Shown: positions 46,232 through 57,969, counted from the first letter of the stretch. The stretch: 64,000 nt of DNA from Gremmenia infestans (GCA_032629725.1 JAFEVB010000008.1:1550001-1614000); one strand, 5' to 3'. Translations and numbers: made by a program. Notes: generated by a model not told the origin, from the letters alone.

Positions 46232-47860
46232 ATGTTTTCTCTACGAAACAACGAAACTTTCCGTCCCGCCCTGCAATACCTCCTCAGTGCTGGAAAACCT
46301 CGAGCAAACCACTACACCCATCAGAAGAGCAGCTCTTCAGGGAGCATTGACTCGGACAGCGACGCTCCCCGCGCGAGAATGAATCCCAAGAACTCGACAG
46401 AATTTCGATCCACCTCGATCCCCCTGATAAGCATCTCCCGCTCGCCATCCCCCTATGCGCGTAGGCCTTCGGGATCACCCTCGAATCCAGCTTCAGATAC
46501 AGACGACGACGATTGGGGCGATGGACGCTCCTCATCAAGGCGCCCCTTCCTGCCCTCGGACGGCTACAAACTCACTGGCTGGCGAGCCTTGCTATACGGC
46601 GGCGGATTTGGACAATGGCTGTTCACAACACAGTCAGGATGGGCAATCTACATTGGCGTGCTGGTGTTCTGGCTCGGAGGCTGTCAGATTGGCTTGACCA
46701 TCATGAATAGAATCATCCTCTGGAGTGGGTACCTCCAGGAAAACTACACCTCGCACACGAAGCTGATGGTTTTAATAGCGGGGGTTTACAAGTTTCCATA
46801 TCCTTTAACAACGACGCTGATCGAGATGCTATTGACACACTGCTGGATCATACTCTCCGCGTATATCACCAGATGGGTGAGCCCGTGGCTTACTAGTGCC
46901 GGCGTTTCATCCATGATTTCGCCCTCAAAACCTCTACCGACATCTTCTCCAGGCTTTCGAGGTCAGCAGAAGAATTTGGGGTTCATTGGGTCGATCGCAA
47001 GGTGGATGTCTGGCTTCTCGGGGGGTATTGCTGGTGGGGGACTTTTCGAATTTGATTGGCCCGTGGTCAAGCAGTGCTTACCAGTAGCTATCATATTCGT
47101 CGCTAAAGTTTCCCTCTCGAACCTCTCTTTCGCCTACGCCCAACTCACCATCTACACACTCGCCCGCGTGGGAATAGTCCCCCTCTCCCTGCTCTTCACA
47201 GCCTTCTTAACAGGCGCATCCCACAGCGTCTCTACGCTCTCCTCAACTCTCACGGCAACTCTCACACTACTAGTAGCAACAATGCAGACTAATGTCCGAG
47301 TAACATGGCAAAGCATAGTCGCCGGCGTTTTCTCTTCTATCTTCGTCGCTCTATACCCAGTCCAACTCCATCGCACGTACAAATCCCTCGTCGCCTCCCT
47401 CACCCCCCAAGGCGAGTTAATTGGCACCTTCCCATCCTCTTCTGCCCCAGCAGATTACTCCGGGTCCCGTGAGGAAGCGCGCGCCTACTGGCGTCTCCTG
47501 CACTACACATCAACTCTCTCCATCCTAATCTTGACCCCCATCGTCTTCCTCTCGGGTGAGATCTCAAACATAAGCCGAAACTGCTATTTCTTGGACGTCT
47601 TCTTCCACTGGTTAATGGTGTTTTGCGGGGGTTTGGGGAGTTGGGCTGTCTTTTTCAGCACAATCGCTTTGACGAGAGCCACAAGTCCGTTGACGAGCAC
47701 ATTTTTGTTTATCCCGAGGGCAGCGTTTCTGCTTCCTATCATGGCTGGTTTTAAGATGCCTAGTTATGCCTGGATTGGGATCGGGATGTGTTGGGCTAGT
47801 TGTGCGTGGTTTTTACTGGGGAGGAGGAGAGGGGGGAGACCTTTGGAACGGTTACGGTGA
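46232..47860 (+). CDS. DMT-superfamily (nucleotide-sugar-transporter-like) membrane protein
   Basis: A single exon of 542 aa, ATG 46232 to TGA 47858. The first 110 residues are disordered and acidic/Ser-rich (SISRSPSPYARRPS; DTDDDDWGDG). About ten hydrophobic helices follow, starting YIGVLVFWLGGCQIGLTIMN. Family-like features are WPVVKQCLPVAIIFVAKVSL, SNLSFAYAQLTIYTLARV and a C-terminal TFLFIPRAAFLLPIMAGF. These resemble SLC35/VRG4-type transporters of nucleotide sugars into the Golgi, where the LPVAxxFVxxxxxSN element is typical. The GALNK-type GDP-mannose motif is not seen, so the substrate is open. A basic tail (GRRRGGRPLERLR) ends the protein. It is divergent from COX15. Confidence 0.75.
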   Translation: MFSLRNNETFRPALQYLLSAGKPRANHYTHQKSSSSGSIDSDSDAPRARMNPKNSTEFRSTSIPLISISRSPSPYARRPSGSPSNPASDTDDDDWGDGRSSSRRPFLPSDGYKLTGWRALLYGGGFGQWLFTTQSGWAIYIGVLVFWLGGCQIGLTIMNRIILWSGYLQENYTSHTKLMVLIAGVYKFPYPLTTTLIEMLLTHCWIILSAYITRWVSPWLTSAGVSSMISPSKPLPTSSPGFRGQQKNLGFIGSIARWMSGFSGGIAGGGLFEFDWPVVKQCLPVAIIFVAKVSLSNLSFAYAQLTIYTLARVGIVPLSLLFTAFLTGASHSVSTLSSTLTATLTLLVATMQTNVRVTWQSIVAGVFSSIFVALYPVQLHRTYKSLVASLTPQGELIGTFPSSSAPADYSGSREEARAYWRLLHYTSTLSILILTPIVFLSGEISNISRNCYFLDVFFHWLMVFCGGLGSWAVFFSTIALTRATSPLTSTFLFIPRAAFLLPIMAGFKMPSYAWIGIGMCWASCAWFLLGRRRGGRPLERLR

Positions 47861-48313
47861 TTCAACAAAGTCTGGTTTGTAAGCGTATATTAGGGTTTGG
47901 AATTTTAGGGCGTTGTAAAACGATTGCTGTATACAGCGATTTGGATATATACCTTGCTAGACATAGCCATATAAGTGGATTTGTTCATTGTATTTGGCTA
48001 CCGCTTGACTGTGTGTTGCTTTTCGGCCAAGTGGCGTTAACTTTTCAGTTTCCTCTATTGAAATTTTGTATTCTTTGTCTAAGATGTCGGTTAAAAAATA
48101 GATATCTGTTGTTAAATTAGTTGGTCATGTTACTTTTGTAGCAATTGGTGTAAAAAGCTTCTGATACTGTTATATGTATTCCCTACCGAGATCTACGAGC
48201 CTTGAGTGAAGCTCGCTAGAGGCGCTTTATGTGGGATATAGACGAGAAAACGACGTAAATGTTTTAAGAGTGCCCATGAAAGCCATTTCAAATTATTCTC
48301 TCATTCTTGCATA
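47861..48313. other. Convergent intergenic region
   Basis: 3' flanks of the transporter (+) and the monooxygenase (-). AT-rich, no gene seen. Confidence 0.4.
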
Positions 48314-50101
48314 TCAATGCACTTCAACAGGTTCCCTGACCTCAGCTTTATTTTCCACAATGTTTTTCTCACCAGGGGCCGACTGAGACTTGTCCTCCAA
48401 AAGGTCCTTAAACTTCTCACGCAGAAGCTCATACTGGGCCTTCCATTCCTCCGTATGTCCTTCCACTGCTTTCCCTCCAGCAGCGATTATCCCCGGATTT
48501 ATCCACGCCAGTAACTCGTCCACATACTCGGCGTCCTTTCCCCTCAGACTGTGGAAAGATCTCCCAGATCCTTTCTGTCCAAGCTTTCTAAGATACTCTT
48601 CCCTCATATCTTCCTCGCTTGGAGTCTTGGCTTTCCCCGAAAACACAGCTGCAACCGCGATGGCTTGAAAATCAAATAGGGAAAAGGTTGCAATGTGGTA
48701 CGGCACGCCGATGAAAGATAATGTGGGATCGGGGATGTAGAAAATGTCTTTGTGCAGGTTATGCATTTGCGTGCCGTCTGTTACGAGCGCTGTTTCGTCT
48801 GCCTCGGATGCTGGCACAGAGTCGCGATGGTAGGGGGAGAGGAAGGGAAATGCGCAGTGGTATCCGGTACAGATGATGACTCTATCGATATCGCTGAGAA
48901 CTTGACCATTGACTAAGGTTATGGTGTATGGAATGGCTTCATTATCGAGAATAGGGCCAGAGTGTTGCGCAAGATTGAACGACTTTATTTCGGGAATACG
49001 TTTTACTCTCGGAGGCAGCATCGAAACTGGGTGATCAAATTCACCACCCCGTGTGGATTGGTAAATAGTCTTTGCAATGCCGTCGAGCTCTTTTGCGATG
49101 TCGAATGATGAGGTGCTGCCGCCTATCAAAAGTACGGACTTGGAATCAGAGGTTAGCTAACACCAATAGCTTCTCTTGAAGGGTGTCAACATACCTTGCC
49201 CTCAAACCCTCTATTACTCCGATATCTTTTGGAATGCTGTATTCTCGATGGCCATGCTTCCTTCCAAACTTTCAATCCGGGAATGTTTGGAACTTTCGGC
49301 GCGTGATAGTGGCCAGTAGCTACAATTACGGCATCGAACTCCTAAACATCCTCAGCATGTACGTCACCTTATAATACTCTATCACATACCCAATCCCTCG
49401 TCTTCTTCTCAAGTGTATCAGCATTTAAAGTCGTAGTCCGAACTTCCCAATACTCGCCCCTCTTTTCCACACGCTCAACTCTCGTATTATACTGCGTAAT
49501 CCCATCTACTCCCGTCTTGGCCGCCGTGTCTTGTATATATTCCGCTAGCACATTATGTCTAACGATCTGTTCTGTCCCAGGAGGCCAGGAATTAAGTGTT
49601 GTTTTCATGAGCCCGGTTGGGACGTTGTTGGAGAGTAATTCATAACACGGCCTAGTAATTAGTTTAGTTTAGCTTTGCCTACTACAGTTCAATTTCGAAA
49701 ATGCAAATAGTTTCAATATTACTTACCCGGGAGGAGCATGCAAGATCTTTACATTCTCATTGTTCTCCCTCCCATCATCACTCGGGTGCCCAGAATCACC
49801 GAGCTCACTGTCGACGTCTTCGTAATACGCAGTCTCTGCTATCGATGGTACGAGTGATGGATATGCGGGTTCTGGCGCGACGCGTGCATCAAAGACCCTT
49901 TGGACGCTCTTGTTATTACATGTTGCTTCTTCTTTCGCCGTGAGAAGACTGATGGATTGGGTGTATATACCATACTCCGCCAGCTTTACCCGTTCGTTCG
50001 AAGACTGTCACTTCTAGTCCGGCGGCTTTGAGATGGGCTGCTGCGGATACACCGGATACACCGGCGCCTATTACCGCGATACGCTTTATTGGATGGGCCA
50101 T
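48314..50101 (-). CDS. Flavin-containing monooxygenase (FMO-like)
   Basis: Five exons on the minus strand: 50101-49971, 49897-49727, 49651-49390, 49341-49195, 49138-48314; 511 aa and a total divisible by three. The FAD site is RIAVIGAGVSGVSAAAHL (GxGxxG at residues 12-17). Then come GGVW|VFDARVAPEPAYPS across intron 1, the central FDAVIVATGHYHAPKVPNIPG, the NADPH-binding VLLIGGSTSSFDIAKEL near residue 240, and VIICTGYHCAFPFL. This is the order of class B flavin monooxygenases. They oxygenate soft nucleophiles such as N or S. The start MAHPIKR at 50101 is preferred because the FAD motif follows at once; an upstream ATG at 50182 would add 27 residues. It is divergent from a TauD-type dioxygenase, suggesting a role in sulfur- or nitrogen-compound catabolism (inference). 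Confidence 0.9.
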
Positions 50102-50959
50102 TTCTTGGTGTACGGTAGGTACTTTGAAGTCTGAGGAATCGTGGATGGTAAGGTGGCTTGTCACGACGTATGGGTTGGTCACTTGTATTGAGAGTTTTAT
50201 GGTTGTTATACAGTAGGTACGGAGTAAGCTTTCTTAATATAGCATAGCTACTACCACTATGCTATTTGTGTTTATATCACCTGTTTGTTATCTACCCCGC
50301 GAAGTTATAGTCGGTGTTTGAGAGGTGCGTAAAGACGTGCTCGGCTAGAATAGGGGTGTTAGTGCATTTTGGCGGGGTAGAATGCATAATCTTGCATGGA
50401 ACCCCACTTCTTTCGATGACAGAATATATAAGTAAGAAGGCATCATATGTGCATAGGCTGCTGAATAATCTCTTGTTAATAAGTTTCGACTTATTACTAT
50501 CTAGAGAGAAACTTTAACGTAAAGTCGGGTAGAAACTTAGAAACTAAGAAGTATCTTATGGGAGAAAGGAAATATAGTATATTTAATATTTTACGTAGTC
50601 TTCAATTTTTAGTTTGAATTACTACTGCTCTATAACCTTGTGCTTTTGTTCCGAGTCTTCCAGCAGCATTAAGCTGTTACGTCATTAAAGCCTGTAAGCA
50701 CGCAGGTTTTAATCTGCAAAGGACACCCCATTAGCTACTCGCTCTAACTGGTGCTTTGTAAACATCCCGCTGCCCGATTGTCCTCATTAGCGCCTTGATA
50801 AGTTGATATAAAAATCATAAGCCGTCCCTATAAGTGTTTCCTATTCTGCTTTGCACCTTCCCATCAGATCTCAATAAAACGTCACTTGATCAGGATTTTC
50901 CAGAATAACTAGATACAGGCCAATATAGTACCTCATGTGAATAGTATACTGTCTTCACC
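50102..50959. promoter_or_regulatory. Shared divergent upstream region of FMO and TauD-type genes
   Basis: 858 bp, AT-rich, no ORF supported. It would hold the regulatory sites of both genes; no motif can be assigned with confidence. Confidence 0.4.
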
Positions 50960-52266
50960 ATGGCCCCATCAGCAATCGATCCCCCAGCAGCAATTCTGCC
51001 TTCGATCAAAGACACCAAACGGCCAGTAACATACCAACTTCCCATCCCCGAGCCAACACGTCGACGCCTCGAGGCAGCAAACGTGGATCTAACCAATGGC
51101 TATCCATACACACCGCTCCAACCTCTCTACGTCCAAGATGTTGAACAAATCCGCAACGAACCCCGCGACTTCATTGATGCAGGCACCCGAGCAGACCCCG
51201 AGAAAAAGGCTCTTTTCAATGCTGCAAAGCAGATTATCCACCTTACAAATCATATCGGGACTGAGATTATAGGGTTACAGCTGAAGGACTTGACGGATAA
51301 GCAAAAGGATGAGTTGGGGTTGTTGATTGCGGAGAGAAGTGTGGTTTTTTTTCGGGATCAGGATCTTTCGCCCCAAGATCAGAGGTCTCTGGGGGAGTAT
51401 TACGGAGAGGTTGAGGTTCATGTGAGTACTAATCCTGCAAATGGATGGAAAGAAATCCGCGGCCTGACAACTCCATTACAGCCTCAGGGATCACATGTCC
51501 CTGGTATTCCGGGAGTATCCGTTATCTGGCCAGACCTGTATGCAAAGCAGAGGAAAGCAGATTTCCGTCACCCTGGCGGCGCTGGAATGTGGCACACGTC
51601 AGACATTCTCCTCTTCGTACAAATATCTATCTGACTTAAAGCAGTGACCTGGTCTACGAACGACAACCCGCAGGCGTCACCCATCTTCACAATGACACCG
51701 TGCCAAACCTAGGCGGCGACACTTTATGGGCAAGTGGATATGCAGCATATTCCAAACTGTCGCCCGACTTCCGCAAGCTCATCGACGGAAAACAAGCCGT
51801 ATTCCGCTCTGCTGGCGAGTATCTTGACCGCAATGATCCAACGGCAGGTCCAAGACCAGTAGAGCGAATTCATCCCATTGTGCGCGTTCACCCTGCAACG
51901 GGCTGGAAAAGCTTGTTTGTAAACCGTGTTTGGACTGGCAAGATCGTAGGTTTGGATAAAGCAGAGAGCGATGTGATCTTGAATTATTTATTTGATGTTT
52001 ATGAGAACAATGTCGATATCCAGGTGCGGTTTAAATGGACGCCTGGAACTTCTGCACTTTGGGATAATAGGTATGCTTTAGTATCTTCTTCTGCACAAAA
52101 TGAATGGAGAATTGACATGTATAGGATTACTATCCATAATGCGAGTTGGGATTACGAGGGGACGGAACAGAGGCATGGGACTAGAGTCACATCTTTGGCA
52201 GAAGTGCCGTATTTTGATGAAAAGGCACCAACGAGAAGAGAAGCTTTAGGATTGGATGATAATTAA
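50960..52266 (+). CDS. TauD/TfdA-family 2-oxoglutarate-dependent (alkyl)sulfonate/taurine dioxygenase
   Basis: The model is join(50960..51421,51482..51597,51645..52070,52125..52266), 381 aa, with every junction rebuilding a conserved motif. EVEVH|PQGSHVPGIPG, MWHT|DLVYERQPAG and ALWDNR|ITIHNASWDY are restored. Introns start GTGAGT, GTCAGA and GTATGC. The Fe(II) ligands are His192 and Asp194 of the HxD in WHTDLV and the distal His339 in ITIHNAS. The 2-oxoglutarate Arg is in EQRHGTRVTS. The N-terminal VVFFRDQDLSPQDQ and central NLGGDTLWASGYAAY are typical of the fungal JLP1/TauD subgroup. JLP1/TauD enzymes release sulfite from sulfonates; related members act on other acids, so the substrate is not certain. 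Open-frame translations without splicing break the HxD motif, which supports the introns. Confidence 0.93.
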
Positions 52267-53277
52267 GTAATTAAGTAGAGAGTGTAGCGCTACCCCTTCA
52301 CTTTCTGGGTATTCAAGTTCTAGTAGTTATGCGCATATGTTCAAGCTACTTAGCAATTATCACTAGTCTGTTAGTACGCTTCTCTAGTTCCGGCACTGAA
52401 TTCATTCCTGCATATTAAAAGTTCTGAGCCACTTAATATGTAGCTATAGAGCACTCTTTACTTTAAACCTCAATCATATCTGAAATAAGCAAAAGCTAAT
52501 TATAAAATTGTAACTGGTTTCATGATTTGAAATGCCTCGTGAATTTGAAAAGGGGGGTTATTCGTTTAATTCCAGTATCACCTACTCGCACAACAGACTT
52601 GATTTCGACAAATTTACGCACAACCTATATATAATAACGACAGTAAACGTTTAGATAATAGAGTAGCATGTGTCTGATAGGGATGCATGCATTGGAAGGT
52701 CTGGATGCACCATAAAATCTCATACTATCATGTCTCGGAAGAAGAATCAGCATCCTCTTAGACAACTCCTAAGGAAATCGCTACTCGCCGGATCTTAAAG
52801 AGTTTGAAGAATATCAGCATATGATTAGCATTGTTCTAGAGGAAATTATATAAATAAGCTGACATATATGGAGGATTTATGCTTGTTGTTGAAATAGCGG
52901 TGCGCTTAATTATAATAATACTATAGAGATGCGGTTAGGGCTTGGTTCTGTCCCTGAAATAGGCTAACAATTTCTTAACAATATGCTTCGCTATAAGTTT
53001 AAAAGCAACGATTTGAACCTAGGTTTCTGCCAGGTTTCTGCCCCCCAATCCTCCGGCACTAAAGTAAATTTGGTATCTACTTTGCCGTGTGAAATAATAT
53101 CCAACTCCAAATACCTATGATACCGACTTCAACGAGGGACTTATAAACATTTGGACAACTCCCCCGAATATCAATCAAGGCTCAATTCTTTTACCATCAT
53201 CTCTACCGTCTTTATGCCTGCTTACCTATTAACAACCATTGTATCAAATGCAGGAGAAAACCGAAAGGAATTTTTAC
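52267..53277. other. AT-rich intergenic, no gene seen
   Basis: About 1 kb of AT-rich DNA with stops in all frames. A T-loop-like GGTTCAAATC near 53013 on the minus strand lacks tRNA stems. Confidence 0.45.
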
Positions 53278-53604
53278 TTACATGACACATCTGCATTTCG
53301 CCAATTCTTCCGGGCAGCCTTTCAGCACTAGGTCACATCCGAGACACCTTGTGCCGGCATACCAACAGGTTTCGGCCATCTCATAATTGCTCTTCTCGGG
53401 GTCGAATGATTGGCACTGTAGCCAACGTCTTGGGAAGAGGGCATCGGGTTTGCCAAGGGGGCCTTCGCGGCATTTGGTTTGGGAGGCTTGATCCGCAGCG
53501 AGGGTGGAGGTGCTGAGTATGAGTAACAGGGCTGGTTTGGTTAGATTGGCTTTATGTTGAGGGTGGAGAGAAGGGGGCTTACTGATGGTTGTGAAGAACT
53601 GCAT
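53278..53604 (-). CDS. Small secreted cysteine-rich protein (91 aa), effector-like
   Basis: Model (minus): 53604-53583 and 53531-53278. The intron (GTAAGC..CCAG) removes a low-quality stretch and creates a clean signal peptide, MQFFTTITLLLILSTSTLA. The mature part of about 70 residues has eight Cys (KCREGP, LQCQS, ETCWYAG, RCLGCD, KGCPEE, KCRCV), an even number suited to four disulfides. It has no TM segment and no known domain. The stop TAA follows RCVM; a GTAAGT overlaps the last codons, so a further 3' exon is possible. Size, secretion signal and Cys content are those of fungal effector candidates or small extracellular proteins. It sits in AT-rich, gene-poor DNA, as such genes often do. 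Confidence 0.65.
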   Translation of the reverse strand: MQFFTTISKPPSLHPQHKANLTKPALLLILSTSTLAADQASQTKCREGPLGKPDALFPRRWLQCQSFDPEKSNYEMAETCWYAGTRCLGCDLVLKGCPEELAKCRCVM

Positions 53605-54926
53605 GGTGGGTGATTTTGTGGACGTTTGTTGATGAAAGTTGTAGAATTGACAGTGTGGGATTTGGTAAATGTTTATGTAAGAAGCTTGAAAGAATGAGAA
53701 TGTGGGATTCTGCGAATGCTATAAAATCATTTGTGATGTAATCATTCTGAAGTTAATATGATGAAATAAGGTACTAGTAAAGATGAGTTGTGGTTAATTA
53801 TGGCGGACTAATTAGGTTCAGCCGTAGTGTACCAGAGAATCTGGTACACGGGAAACAACCTCTGCATAAATCTAAATAAAGACTAAAAGGAGTAGTATGA
53901 ATGGATTAGTATCCTGAAGTAATGATGATTTCTTATTAGAATATAATATATGCTTTTACCGCATCCTGTAACCTCGCGGGAGTATGTCGGTGTTCGAGTT
54001 AGTTCCTAATTCGTAGGTATATTATATTGAAAGCGGGACTACCCTCCGGACTAATTATACCTAGTTCATTTACTCTAATAAGCCTAGGTAGGAATAACAA
54101 GCTAGAAAAGAAATAGCACGATCCCTCTAAACACGGGCCGTCGGAGCTGTAGAGCGCACAAAGAAGGACAATGCAAGTGAAGAGGTAGATAATAACATGT
54201 TACAAGATGGGAAAGGAATAGGAATAACAGAACACGGAACGCACGGAAAGTAAAAGAACAAGAGATAAATCGGAGATTAGGAGAAGAGCCAGCATTTCTC
54301 ACGTAATTTAATAAAGCAGACAGGAACGGCAGTCAGAAAGGAAAAGGAGGGGTCTATTGCGGAGGCGGGCCCGGAAGAACCCGTCCATGCCGTACCGTAG
54401 TCCATTCTGGGCCAAGTGCGCAGTGAGCTATTTAAACATTTTTTCATGTGACCATAGAGTCAGTCACTGGTTACTACTCAACTGCCACTTAATAATTCTT
54501 CTTAAGTACACCATACGAAGCAAATTAAGGGAAGAATGTTATTACTGTTCATATATACCCCTCAAAGAGAAACTTAAGGTAAGGAATCTTAGCAGGCAAA
54601 TTTCAAGAGTCATGTTTGGCGCCCCATTTGCCTTGCGTAGCATCCTGCCATCCATTGCATGTGAGAAGCTCGTTTTCGTGTCGAGATAACGAAATCAACC
54701 AACAATACTACACGAAAGGATTAATTCGTGTGGCCAAAGTATTGCTTAACCCCACTTCATAGCTTATCCTGGCCAGCAATCTGCCAAACTTAGCATTCGA
54801 TATGTACCAGCAGGGATGGAGTAGAGGTACTTGGGAGCTTCGTCCGCCTTCAGCCTGTATATTAGATAGCTCCGTCCGTTGAAACTAAACACACCGAGCT
54901 TTACGCCATTTTAACAAGAGGCAACG
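53605..54926. other. AT-rich intergenic, no gene seen
   Basis: About 1.3 kb, gene-poor; no coding frame or repeat recognised. Confidence 0.4.
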
Positions 54927-55180
54927 ATGGCGCCCTCGCTCATTGATCGTATAAAGGAAAAGCTTAAGGGGTTGTAAGCAATCTGCAATCCGCTGTTCCC
55001 GGACGCTCATCTAACATTGTTGATAGGAAATCATCGGACACGGCTCCCCTCGCGCCTAAAAAGAAAGAGCCCAAAAACCCATTCGTAGATGGCGGCGGAC
55101 CAGGTTCGGAAAGCGCAGCTATGGGATGGAGTCCTAGCGGGTGGCCAGCGCCTGAAGATAGTAAGAAGAACACCACTTGA
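54927..55180 (+). CDS. Putative small protein (66 aa), unknown
   Basis: The model is join(54927..54973,55027..55180). Exon 1 (MAPSLIDRIKEKLKG) ends before GTAAGC; exon 2 follows GATAG, and the junction rebuilds Leu and keeps frame to TGA 55178. The protein is basic then Gly/Pro/Trp-rich (APKKKEPKNPFVDGGG; MGWSPSGWPAPED), hydrophilic and probably disordered. It has no signal peptide or TM segment. Support is the good splice pair, the conserved-looking codon usage and the ATG context (CAACGATGG). I do not recognise a family; it could also be the 5' end of a longer, eroded gene. Confidence 0.42.
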
Positions 55181-56347
55181 TTACGGGTGGTGATACAGGG
55201 GGTGATGGAGGAGGAGGCAACGATGATTGACGGTATATGAGAACGGATTCAAAGTACAGGATATAATCGCGACGACGAGAGATGCATTGCAGGACGAGGA
55301 AGGTGACGAGGACATTTTGTTTACGAACTTTGATTTTCAGGAGATTCACGTTTGCAACAAATATCTTTTTATCAGACGTATTCTACTTCAACAAAGTTTC
55401 CCATACCGCCTATTTCCGCTATACTGTTCGTTTATTCTCCTGATGGTCGAACTTGCATCACCTCGATTTCATCATTAGTCGCAAGTAGAGGTTCTGTTTC
55501 AGCCACTGCTTTACTCCGTACTTGTCTTTGATTATGTTTTGTACGCTTCATCCCAAGTCCTCGAGAGATATAATCATAGGAATACCGGCGGCTGCGAGCC
55601 AGAAAGTTGGAGCTGAAAGTCGAGCTTCAAAGAATGTTGAGGTGAACTACTAGTCTGAAGCTTTCGGTGTCTTACGTGGAAGCCATATACTATTGCGGTA
55701 TCAAACAAATTTATACTCTTACAGGACGTGAATATATTTACTGCGCATTCCAAGTGACTTGACAGTCTTTTTTGCTCATATCATGTCATTTTCTGGCAGG
55801 AATGACCCTCCAAATCGGAACGATCATGTTAATTAGTACCCCAGATGGTTTCATACTGGATTTGCGTTCGGTTCTAAATAGTGTCTGAGGGATGGCAATG
55901 AGTTTGCTGTTGAGGTCGTGCCTCACGTGTCACGTTGGACGCTGGTGACTGATTTCAAAGCTAAGAAGTCAACGGTTCGGCCTTCTTACAACTCCTTTGA
56001 GAAATTGTCTACTAACTCGACGTCAACTTCCAAGTGAGTGAATGATCTATGGCTTCATATGACTAAGCTTATCCTTTTTCCTTGGGTGGAGCTCAAAACT
56101 CAACCTCTTCCTCTTGGCTTTCTACCCAATCTAACTTGGTGAATTGGCCTAGCACAACTGTACGTCAGTGCAAAACAGAACTCTAACGACAATCGTGAAG
56201 CACACATCTTGGCTATCTTCACATTCTTCCAGTATGTGCCCCTACCAAACAAAGCACTTTCAATTCATCTCTGATAAAAACAAGTACAGATTTGAGAGAG
56301 CTCTGTCCGTTTTATCGACAGCCACCTCAAGTCCTCAAGAAAACGCC
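55181..56347. other. Intergenic, no gene seen
   Basis: No supportable ORF except the in-frame upstream extension of the next gene (from ATG 56234). Confidence 0.4.
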
Positions 56348-57304
56348 ATGTCTGATCCGAGCACCAGCTCAGTGCCCCAAGAAGCCATTATGAATCAACA
56401 TTCGATCTTCGAAGTCCTGACCCTTGAGCTTCCTGATCCGGAACAAGAAATCTACGTCCAGCCCTCAACATTCACCCTCTTCCCTCAACTCATACCAGAG
56501 CTTCGGCTCCAGATCTGGAGAGAGACATTTCCCTCAACTCGACATATCGATCTCTCTGAAGTTTCTTCAGCGCATATTGCTCTTCATTCTCTCAACAGGA
56601 CATATTCTAGACGTCGCATCACGCGTTACCGCCCTCGAGGAAAATTCCGGCGCGGCGAGACTAAAAAGTTCAAGAGATACTGGCCCAATTCTCTCTCTGT
56701 CAGTAAAGAGAGCCGGGAAGAGACCCTGAGACACTGTACTATTGTACCAATCCAGCACTTGGCTCCCACCAGATTTTATATGAATCAGCCATTCACACGG
56801 ACGCCTCTCTGCGTCAGACTAAAGCTCGACACCACGTCTTGGTACCCGAAATCGGCTGGATGGAGGGAGCTGGATGACGAATGGTTCAATCATATCAACA
56901 CGTGGGCTCCGCATCTTCTGTCCAAACTGCAGAAGCTGGAAGTGAAACATCTTGATTTTGATGATTTTACAAGATTAAGGAAAAATGATTTTGTTGGGTT
57001 CTGCGAAGCGTCCCTTTTTCTCACTCGGTTCCCTCTTCTCAAGACCTTGATCTTATCAATTTGCCCTCGCGTCCCTCGCGATTTGATGATAAGAAACGCA
57101 CACGGGCGGTCTTGCAAACCGTTAAAGATCAAGTACAGGTATGGCTGGAGGGGGGGGCTGGAAGCGAACTCTGATACTTCAAGTCTTTCCAGGATAACCG
57201 TTCGGGAAATGGTGTATGATGATGAACACATATGTTTTGCCGATGAGGAAGAAGCATGTGATGCTGGAACCGACGAGGTTGTTTCCGGTGGCAATGGAAC
57301 TTAG
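56348..57304 (+). CDS. 2EXR-domain fungal protein
   Basis: A single exon; ATG 56348 gives 318 aa. ATG 56234 in the same frame would add 38 residues. The 2EXR signature is FTLFPQLIPELRLQIWRETFP, followed by YWPNSLSVSKESREETLRHC and FYMNQPF. That order (F.FP.LP.ELR..IW, then a..S.E.R) defines this domain, which is greatly expanded in filamentous ascomycetes and of unknown biochemical role. The C-terminus is acidic (YDDEHICFADEEEACDAG). No signal peptide is present. A second 2EXR gene follows at 57970 on the same strand, but the two diverge outside the motif. Confidence 0.75.
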   Translation: MSDPSTSSVPQEAIMNQHSIFEVLTLELPDPEQEIYVQPSTFTLFPQLIPELRLQIWRETFPSTRHIDLSEVSSAHIALHSLNRTYSRRRITRYRPRGKFRRGETKKFKRYWPNSLSVSKESREETLRHCTIVPIQHLAPTRFYMNQPFTRTPLCVRLKLDTTSWYPKSAGWRELDDEWFNHINTWAPHLLSKLQKLEVKHLDFDDFTRLRKNDFVGFCEASLFLTRFPLLKTLILSICPRVPRDLMIRNAHGRSCKPLKIKYRYGWRGGLEANSDTSSLSRITVREMVYDDEHICFADEEEACDAGTDEVVSGGNGT

Positions 57305-57969
57305 AAGGTCATTGATATTACTGGATTGGTGGAATATATAGAGCCTCCGCTGGAATTTAGTGCTATGGACCCTGCGCTGGAATCTATACAGCATCCGTTG
57401 GCACCTGGCAAGGTTCACGCTGAAAACCAACTTTATATTATTTTAAGATTCCCCGATAATACTAAGCTGGAATCTCTAAGTGACAAACGTAACGTTTTAA
57501 ATCAAGTGAGACCGTAAAATAGGCAGATTACAGCTGTCTTGACTCTTGATAACTAAGGCTTCTTGTAACAGTATTCACTATTAGAAAGCCGACGCCAAAC
57601 ATTTCTTCAAGAGTTCTAAGTAATCTCAATCTGAATGCTTTGATTTGTTCATAATATAGCTTGGGGTTCCTTGATGCATTTGGACCATTTCCCACATGCG
57701 GAGTAGACTACTAGGAGGTTATTCAGATTTGGATTAGGCTAAATCGAGGGCAAGATCCGAGGTAGGCCCTTCGATTATTTTTAACCTCTCAGCTTAATAT
57801 AGAAACTTGTTATTATTTATAGCTCTAGCGAGACAAGGATAGTTGTTGGTTGGTTGGTTGGTTGATTAGGCTGTATCCTCAACCTTAAATATCTCGGCGC
57901 CTAGCAAACAACTATTAAACTCTTCGCTATTCTACCCCGAAGTCTATTACTTCCAAAGCTCACAAACGC
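57305..57969. other. Intergenic between two 2EXR genes
   Basis: It contains a short TTGG tetranucleotide run (57845-57863). AT-rich, no gene seen. Confidence 0.4.
57845..57863. repeat. TTGG tetranucleotide microsatellite
   Basis: Four to five tandem TTGG copies. Confidence 0.75.

Noticed and set aside
52990..53045. tRNA-like GGTTCAAATC
   Set aside because: The flanking bases do not pair into T, anticodon or acceptor stems.
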